Shown piece after piece: positions 61,201 through 64,000 of a DNA stretch of 64,000 nucleotides (its first letter is position 1; every line of letters begins with the position of its first letter). The notes beneath the pieces are model-generated. The model worked only from the letters and a program-made list of their open reading frames with translations. It was not told where the DNA came from and made no database searches. The translations under genes were made by a program, and so were the position numbers. Where the stretch lies: positions 1 to 64,000 of the forward strand of contig NZ_JANAVO010000016.1 in NCBI RefSeq assembly GCF_024213555.1, read 5' to 3'. The stretch comes from Allokutzneria sp. A3M-2-11 16 (GTDB lineage: Bacteria; Actinomycetota; Actinomycetes; Mycobacteriales; Pseudonocardiaceae).

Positions 61201-64000
61201 GTGGACGTTGCACGCCACCGGTCTGCTCGCTGAGGCTGCCGCTCCGAGCTTCGATCTGACGGAGTGGCCGCCTGCGGGTGTGACTGCCCTTGATGTGAGC
61301 GGCTTCTACGCGGACGCCGCCGGTGCCGGGCTTGAGTACGGACCGGTCTTCCAGGGGCTGACCTCGGCGTGGCGGCTCGGCGACGAGATCTTCGCTGAGG
61401 TTGCTCTGCCGGAAGGTGTTTCGGCGGACGGCTTCGGATTGCACCCGGCGTTGCTCGACGCGGCGCTGCACGCCATCGGCCTCGATGGCCAGGACGCACG
61501 GCTTCCGTTCGCGTGGAACGGCGTTTCGCTGCACGCCGAGGGTGCTACCGCGCTGCGCATGCGTGTCACGCCTGCGGGGTCTGCTGTTCGACTTCAGCTC
61601 GCGGATGGCACTGGCGCGCCAGTGGCCACTGTGGACTCCCTGGCTCTGCGCGCGGTTTCGGCCGACCAGTTCCGGGTTCGGACTGATTCGCTGTACGCCC
61701 TGGATTGGGTTCCGGTCACGGCGTCCGGCTCGGTCGAGGCGACGGTTCACGCAGCGCACAGCGTTCACGAAGTCCTTGGTGTGGTTCAGGAATGGCTCGC
61801 GGGCTCGGACGAGTCGCCTCTTGTGGTGCGGACCGAGGGTGTCGCCGCCGATCCGGATGTGGCGGCGGTGTGGGGTCTGGTTCGCTCCGCACAGTCCGAG
61901 CACCCTGGACGTTTCGTGCTCGTCGACGGACCGGCTTCGGCAGTCGGCGCGGCGGTCGCCACTGGCGAGCCGCAGATCGTTGTGCGTGACGGGGAGCTGT
62001 TCGCGCCGCGCCTGGTTCGCGCTGCCGTTCCGGAGAACACGGACTGGACGGTGTCCGGGACCGCGCTGATCACCGGTGGCACTGGCGGACTGGGCGCGTT
62101 GGTGGCGCGGCACCTTGTCGCTGATCGCGGCGCCCGCGACCTGGTGCTGACCAGCCGTCGTGGTCCTGACGCGCCTGGTGTCGCGGCCGTGTTGGAGGAG
62201 TTGCGCGAACTCGGAGCCTCCGTTGAGGTTGTCGCGTGCGATGTGGCCGACCGTGCTGCTCTTTCAGCTCTGTTGAGCGGAATTTCGAACCTCACCACTG
62301 TGGTGCACGCGGCGGGTGTGCTGGACGACGGCGTGATCACCGCGCTGACTCCGGAGCGCCTGGACGGCGTGCTGCGGCCGAAGGCGGTCGCCGCGTGGAA
62401 CCTGCACGAGCTGACGGAGAACCTGGAGCAGTTCATCCTGTTCTCCTCGGTTTCCGGTGTTCTTGGTGGGCCTGGCCAGGGCAACTATGCCGCTGCCAAC
62501 GCATACCTCGACGCGCTCGCCGAACTCCGTGTGCGGCAAGGTCTTCCGGCGACGTCGGTCGCCTACGGCCTGTGGACGACGGGCATGGGTAGCACGATCG
62601 ACCTCGCGCACACGGGTTTCGCCGCACTGGAGCCCGCAGAAGCCTTGGCGCTGCTGGACGCCGCGCTCGTGAGCGGCAGCGCGCTGTCGGTTCCGGTGAA
62701 GCTCAACCTGGCGGCGCTGCGCAACGGCGATGTGCCGCACACGCTGCGGTCGCTGGTCCGCGTCAACAACCGCCGTGCGGCACAGGCTCCGGAAGCGGCT
62801 GGGCTGCGGCAGCGCCTCGCCGGGCTGTCGGAGGCGGAGCAGGAGCGGGTCGTCGTCGAGCTGATCCGCACCCAGGCCGCCATGATCCTCGGCCACGACC
62901 CGGCCGCGATCGAGGCGGAACGCGCGTTCAGCGACGTCGGCTTCGACTCGCTCACCGCGGTCGAGCTGCGCAACCGTGTCGGTGGCACAACGGGTCTGCC
63001 GCTGCCCGCGACGCTGATCTTCGACTACCCGACGCCGCTCGACCTCGCGCGCCACGTCCGCACCGAGCTGCTGGGCGAGATCGCCGAGGTGACCGCCGTC
63101 GCCGCGGTCGGATCGGACGAGCCGATCGCGATCGTCGGCATGGGCTGCCGCTACCCGGGCGGAGTCACCACGCCGGAGGAGCTGTGGCAGCTCGTCGCGT
63201 CCGGCACGGACGGTGTCTCGATGTTCCCGACCGATCGCGGCTGGGACCTGGACAACCTGTACCACCCCGACCCCGACCACCAGGGCACCTCGTACACCCG
63301 CGAAGGCGGGTTCCTGCACGACGCGGCCGAGTTCGACCCGGAGTTCTTCGGGATCTCGCCGCGTGAAGCCCTGGCCATGGACCCGCAGCAGCGCTTGCTG
63401 CTGGAGGTCTCGTGGGAGGCCATGGAGCGGGCGGGCGTCGACCCGGCTTCGTTGAAGGGCTCGTCGACCGGTGTCTTCGCCGGTGTCATGTACTACGACT
63501 ACGGTTCGCGGCTGACCACCGTTCCGGACGGCGTCGAGGGTTTCCTCGGCACCGGCACCTCCGGCAGCATCCTGTCCGGTCGCGTCGCCTACACCTTCGG
63601 GTTCGAGGGGCCCGCGGTTTCCGTTGACACCGCTTGCTCTTCGTCGCTCGTCGCGCTCCACTGGGCCGCGCAGGCGCTGCGTTCCGGTGAGTGCTCGATG
63701 GCACTGGCCGGTGGTGTCACGGTGATGTCCACTCCGGACACTTTCATCGGGTTCTCGCGGCAGCGCGGCCTGGCCACCGATGGCCGCTGCAAGTCCTTCG
63801 GGGCGGGCGCGGACGGCACCGGGTGGGCCGAGGGCGCGGGCATGCTCGTGCTGGAGAAGCTCTCCGACGCTCGCCGCAACGGGCACCCGGTGCTCGCGGT
63901 GATCAAGGGGTCCGCGCTCAACCAGGACGGCGCTTCCAACGGGCTCACCGCGCCCAACGGCCCTTCGCAGCAGCGGGTCATCCGCCAGGCGCTGGCCAAC
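52277..64000 (+). CDS. Type I modular polyketide synthase D (partial, cut by window end): modules 6, 7 and start of 8
   Basis: At least 3908 codons, open to the last base of the window. The N-terminus [20 protein letters not shown] is a docking coiled coil. Then come module 6 (KS-AT-DH-ER-KR-ACP), module 7 (KS-AT-DH-KR-ACP) and the KS of module 8, whose active-site Cys is seen (TGC 63635) but whose His motifs lie beyond the end. Start is ATG 52277, with GGGGA at 52266-52270. It directly follows PKS C and is probably co-transcribed with it. The reading frame is uninterrupted in every landmark motif I checked. Confidence 0.93.
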   Translation, partial: MSSAENNKLRDYLTRVTGELHATKLRLREAEEKDFEPVAIVGMACRFPGADSPEAFWRMIADGVDGVREFPTDRGWDLERLYDPDPDHLGTSYVRSGGFLTAAGEFDAELFGISPREALAMDPQQRLLLETSWEAFERAGIDPTSLRGSRTGVFAGTNGQDYGRTITEPMEGIEGYLGTGISGSVLSGRLSYVFGLEGPAVTIDTACSSSLVAMHLAVQALRSGECTLALAGGVSVMSGPDAFVEFSRQRGLARDGRVKAFSASSDGTGWGEGAGMLLLEKLSDAQRTGHPVLAILRGTAVNQDGASNGLTAPNGPSQQRVIRQALANARLSTKDVDAVDAHGTGTTLGDPIEAQALLATYGQGRAEPLWVGSVKSNIGHTQAAAGVASVIKMVMAIRHGVLPQSLHIDAPTPHVDWTAGAVSLLSSARDWPQVDRPRRAGVSSFGISGTNSHVIVEEAPAPVEENTEPTACLLGAHVPWVVSGKTPEALQAQAAALLSVVDGSEPLDLGRALASTRARLDHRGVAFGVSQLRALAAGEPGVVTGQATGGQLAVLFTGQGSQRLGMGQALYEAFPVFAAAYDEVRALLPSVPSTQEELNETGNAQPALFALEVALYRLIESLGVRPDFLAGHSIGELAAAHVAGVWSLEDAARIVTARGRLMQALPSGGAMIAIQATEEEVRAQLVDGVDIAAINGPRAVVISGEEAAALAVAEQFKDRKTKRLPVSHAFHSGLMDGMLAEFGKVIASATASAPTIQIVSTLTGRAATTEELSSVDYWVRHVRESVRFADAVTTLAEAGVTKFLELGPDGVLTAAGADCAEGKFIASLRRDRDEPQTFVTALAELYVNGGSVDWASAFEGPARHVDLPTYAFQRRHYWLPMQRATGDASGLGLGSLDHPLLGASVSLADAEGFLFTGRLSTSTHSWLADHVVMGAIVVPGTGLVELAVRAADEVGCGVLEELTLQAPLVLPEDGGVQVQLAVAAPDESGRRALTLHSRRDDSAWTLHAIGSVAPVAAAPNFSLEEWPPAGVTAASVETLYDDFNATGLSYGPTFRGLTAAWTRGEEIFAEVELPEAVQGEAGKFGLHPALLDAALHSLVVGESSDEGARLPFAWSGVSLHASGASALRVHVKITGKDVVSLRVADTTGAPVATVDSLALRAVSAEQIQAAGAGEHDSLYRVDWTQVPLAQGSASSYVVHRVVGEDGDTVSATHTATHDVLRVLQDFLAEEGDSKLVIHTTGAVMDVTDLPAAAVWGMVRVAQAESPDRVVLIDAEDDAKFDEIVASGEAQVAVRGAEVFVPRLATMAGSGVLVPPAEKTWRLGMSGKGTLDHLVLEPLPQSELAPTHVRIGVRAAGVNFRDVLNVLGMYPGDAGLLGNEVAGVVLEVGSEVTDLAVGEKVMGLAFGGIGPVAVTDRPMLTRVPKGWTFEEAASVPLVFLTAYYGLRDLGGLKAGESVLIHAAAGGVGMAATQIAMHLGATVYGTASKGKWDVLREQGIEHIASSRTTDFEQEFLSISDGRGVDVVLDALAGEFVDASLRLMPRGGRFLEMGKTDIREQEDVDRQYPGVQYQAFDLIEAEASRVASMWAELIELFDAGVLKPLPIRTWDVRRAPEAFRFISQAKHIGKVVLTVERGVDPESTVLITGGTGGLGKLFARHMITAHGVKNLVLTSRRGADAPGAAALVEELAELGASVEIAACDVADRDAVSALLGGIPDLDGVIHTAGVLDDGMITSLTPERVDTVFGPKVDAAWHLHELTRDRDLAMFALFSSAAGLLGNPGQGNYTAANGFLDALASYRRAQGLPAQSLAWGLWVGGMAGTLSEAELARMKGSGTGALTHEEGVELFDAAHAMGLSVAAPMKLDLPELEAFARTASLPPLLRGLVRATRRAAQSGEAQGSSLAKRLAGLTEAEQDRTLLDLVRTQVALVLGHVTPETVEPGRGFMEIGFDSLTAVELRNRLGAVTGLRLPSTLIFDYPTPVALTGYVRSELVGSSGLSTVVRSTASSDEPIAIVATALRFPGGINTPDDLWRFVMGNEHAITGFPTDRGWDLDGLFSTEPGRQGTSYAKTGGFLHDAAEFDPEFFGISPREAMAMDPQQRLMLEVSWEAMERAGIDPSSLKGSSTGVFAGVIYNDYASRLTAVPEEIEGFLGTGASMSILSGRVAYTFGFEGPAISIDTACSSSLVAMHLAAQALRSGECDLALAGGVTVMSVPDPFIDFSKQNGLAPNGHCKSFSSTADGTAWSEGAGLVMLERLSDAQRNGRQILAVLRSSAVNQDGASSGLTAPNGPSQQRVIRQALANGGLSTSDVDAVEAHGTGTKLGDPIEAQAILATYGQEREHPLWLGSIKSNLGHTQGAAGVISVIKMVEAIRRGVLPQSLHIDEPTPQVEWSSGAVSLLTSAQEWPTVDRPRRAGVSSFGMSGTNAHVIIEQAPVVVESSLERVAPAVLAWPLSGRTADAVPAQAAKLRDYLADNDLDSLDIAFSLAVKPRHEHRAAVVGASRDELIAALSALAEGEAVVRGRAGSGPIAFMFTGQGSQRLGMGQALYAAYPVFAAAYDEVRALLPAISWDELDQTGNAQPALFALEVALYRLVESWGVRPDFLVGHSIGELAAAHVAGVWSLEDAARVVAARGRLMQALPSGGAMISIQATEEEVLPHLNDKVGIAAINGPRSIVISGDAKAAKKVAKNFEKTKQLTVSHAFHSVLMDEMLEEFRAVLESVTYSEPTIPLVSNVTGGLGESVTDPEYWVRHVRDAVRFADGIAALEAAGVRRFVELGPDGTLSAMGANCAADGVFIPVLRKDRDEVVSATIALAALDANGIDVDWSVIYSDTGAQRVDLPTYAFQHKRYWVNSPSTPGDATGLGLGAAEHPLLGALVTLPDSDGLVLTGRLSLDSHRWLADHAVMGSVLLPGTAFVELAVRAGDELGLGSVQDLTLQAPLVLPESGGVQLRLTVDPAQRSLSIYSRAQDAVGEPWTLHATGLLAEAAAPSFDLTEWPPAGVTALDVSGFYADAAGAGLEYGPVFQGLTSAWRLGDEIFAEVALPEGVSADGFGLHPALLDAALHAIGLDGQDARLPFAWNGVSLHAEGATALRMRVTPAGSAVRLQLADGTGAPVATVDSLALRAVSADQFRVRTDSLYALDWVPVTASGSVEATVHAAHSVHEVLGVVQEWLAGSDESPLVVRTEGVAADPDVAAVWGLVRSAQSEHPGRFVLVDGPASAVGAAVATGEPQIVVRDGELFAPRLVRAAVPENTDWTVSGTALITGGTGGLGALVARHLVADRGARDLVLTSRRGPDAPGVAAVLEELRELGASVEVVACDVADRAALSALLSGISNLTTVVHAAGVLDDGVITALTPERLDGVLRPKAVAAWNLHELTENLEQFILFSSVSGVLGGPGQGNYAAANAYLDALAELRVRQGLPATSVAYGLWTTGMGSTIDLAHTGFAALEPAEALALLDAALVSGSALSVPVKLNLAALRNGDVPHTLRSLVRVNNRRAAQAPEAAGLRQRLAGLSEAEQERVVVELIRTQAAMILGHDPAAIEAERAFSDVGFDSLTAVELRNRVGGTTGLPLPATLIFDYPTPLDLARHVRTELLGEIAEVTAVAAVGSDEPIAIVGMGCRYPGGVTTPEELWQLVASGTDGVSMFPTDRGWDLDNLYHPDPDHQGTSYTREGGFLHDAAEFDPEFFGISPREALAMDPQQRLLLEVSWEAMERAGVDPASLKGSSTGVFAGVMYYDYGSRLTTVPDGVEGFLGTGTSGSILSGRVAYTFGFEGPAVSVDTACSSSLVALHWAAQALRSGECSMALAGGVTVMSTPDTFIGFSRQRGLATDGRCKSFGAGADGTGWAEGAGMLVLEKLSDARRNGHPVLAVIKGSALNQDGASNGLTAPNGPSQQRVIRQALAN
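52380..58230 (+). other. Module 6: KS-AT(malonyl)-DH-ER-KR-ACP
   Basis: KS6 Cys codon 52895; its His motif reads VDAHGTGT (Asp for the usual Glu). AT6 has GHSIGE and HAFH (54458-54469), malonyl. DH6 has an intact [10 protein letters not shown] and [12 protein letters not shown]6 (about 56225-57165) has [14 protein letters not shown] and [13 protein letters not shown]6 (about 57190-57720) has LDD and YTAAN, B-type. ACP6 serine codon 58127. Expected outcome: a saturated two-carbon unit. Confidence 0.88.
58290..63070 (+). other. Module 7: KS-AT(malonyl)-DH-KR-ACP
   Basis: KS7 has the unusual N-terminal motif [15 protein letters not shown] in place of GMGCRFPGG, but an intact Cys (TGT 58817), EAHGTGT and KSNLGH. 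AT7 has GHSIGE and HAFH (60377-60388), malonyl. DH7 is intact ([20 protein letters not shown]). KR7 (about 62060-62590) has LDD and YAAAN, B-type. ACP7 serine codon 62948. No ER fits between DH and KR. Expected outcome: a double bond. Confidence 0.88.
63115..64000 (+). other. Module 8 ketosynthase (partial)
   Basis: Start of KS8 with GMGCRYPGG and the active-site Cys in DTACSSS (63635). The window ends before its two histidine motifs, so the domain make-up of module 8 is unknown. Confidence 0.9.

Overview
The window comes from a high-GC actinomycete. Its codon use, the conserved lnt-ppm-rbpA core neighbourhood and the intergenic arrays of short degenerate palindromic repeats fit the family Pseudonocardiaceae, most likely Amycolatopsis or a close relative. 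That placement is inferred from pattern; no marker gene such as rRNA is present.

Region 1 (1-7.7 kb) is primary metabolism. A two-gene CoA-transferase operon (catI-catJ) on the + strand meets, tail to tail, a six-gene - strand operon. That operon encodes an acyl-CoA oxidase-like flavoprotein, a DszC/SfnB-like flavoprotein and the methionine-salvage enzymes MtnA, MtnC, MtnB and MtnD. Region 2 (7.8-13.3 kb) holds a small coiled-coil protein, an AfsR/SARP-type regulator, a cation/proton antiporter, a tiny membrane protein with a RHIM/BASS-like motif, a tandem repeat array and an SDR oxidoreductase. Region 3 (13.3-16.2 kb) is core genome: apolipoprotein N-acyltransferase, polyprenol-phosphate mannose synthase and the RNA polymerase-binding protein RbpA, which has a sigma-R-type promoter.

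Region 4 (17.1 kb to the end) is the left part of a modular type I polyketide cluster with an arginine-derived starter unit. The starter genes are a flavin amine oxidase (arginine to 4-guanidinobutanamide), a nitrilase-fold amidohydrolase (to 4-guanidinobutyrate), an acyl-activating ligase, a discrete acyltransferase and an N-terminal loading ACP on the first PKS. Two unrelated methyltransferase folds sit beside them, one of the guanidinoacetate N-methyltransferase (GAMT) family and one of the protein-arginine methyltransferase (PRMT) family. This suggests that the guanidine is N-methylated, perhaps twice. A PadR regulator with a large palindromic operator and a membrane partner lie between these genes and the PKS.

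Four collinear PKS genes follow. PKS A carries the loading ACP, module 1 (KS-AT-DH-KR-ACP) and module 2 (KS-AT-DH-ER-KR-ACP). PKS B carries modules 3 and 4 (both KS-AT-DH-KR-ACP). PKS C is module 5 (KS-AT-KR-ACP). PKS D carries module 6 (KS-AT-DH-ER-KR-ACP), module 7 (KS-AT-DH-KR-ACP) and the KS of module 8, and is cut by the window end. All ATs except AT4 have the malonyl-type HAFH signature. The product should be a long, mostly unbranched polyene or polyol with a terminal (methyl)guanidino group, in the broad class of azalomycin F, niphimycin, clethramycin and the Amycolatopsis compound ECO-0501. The remaining modules and tailoring genes lie to the right of the window.
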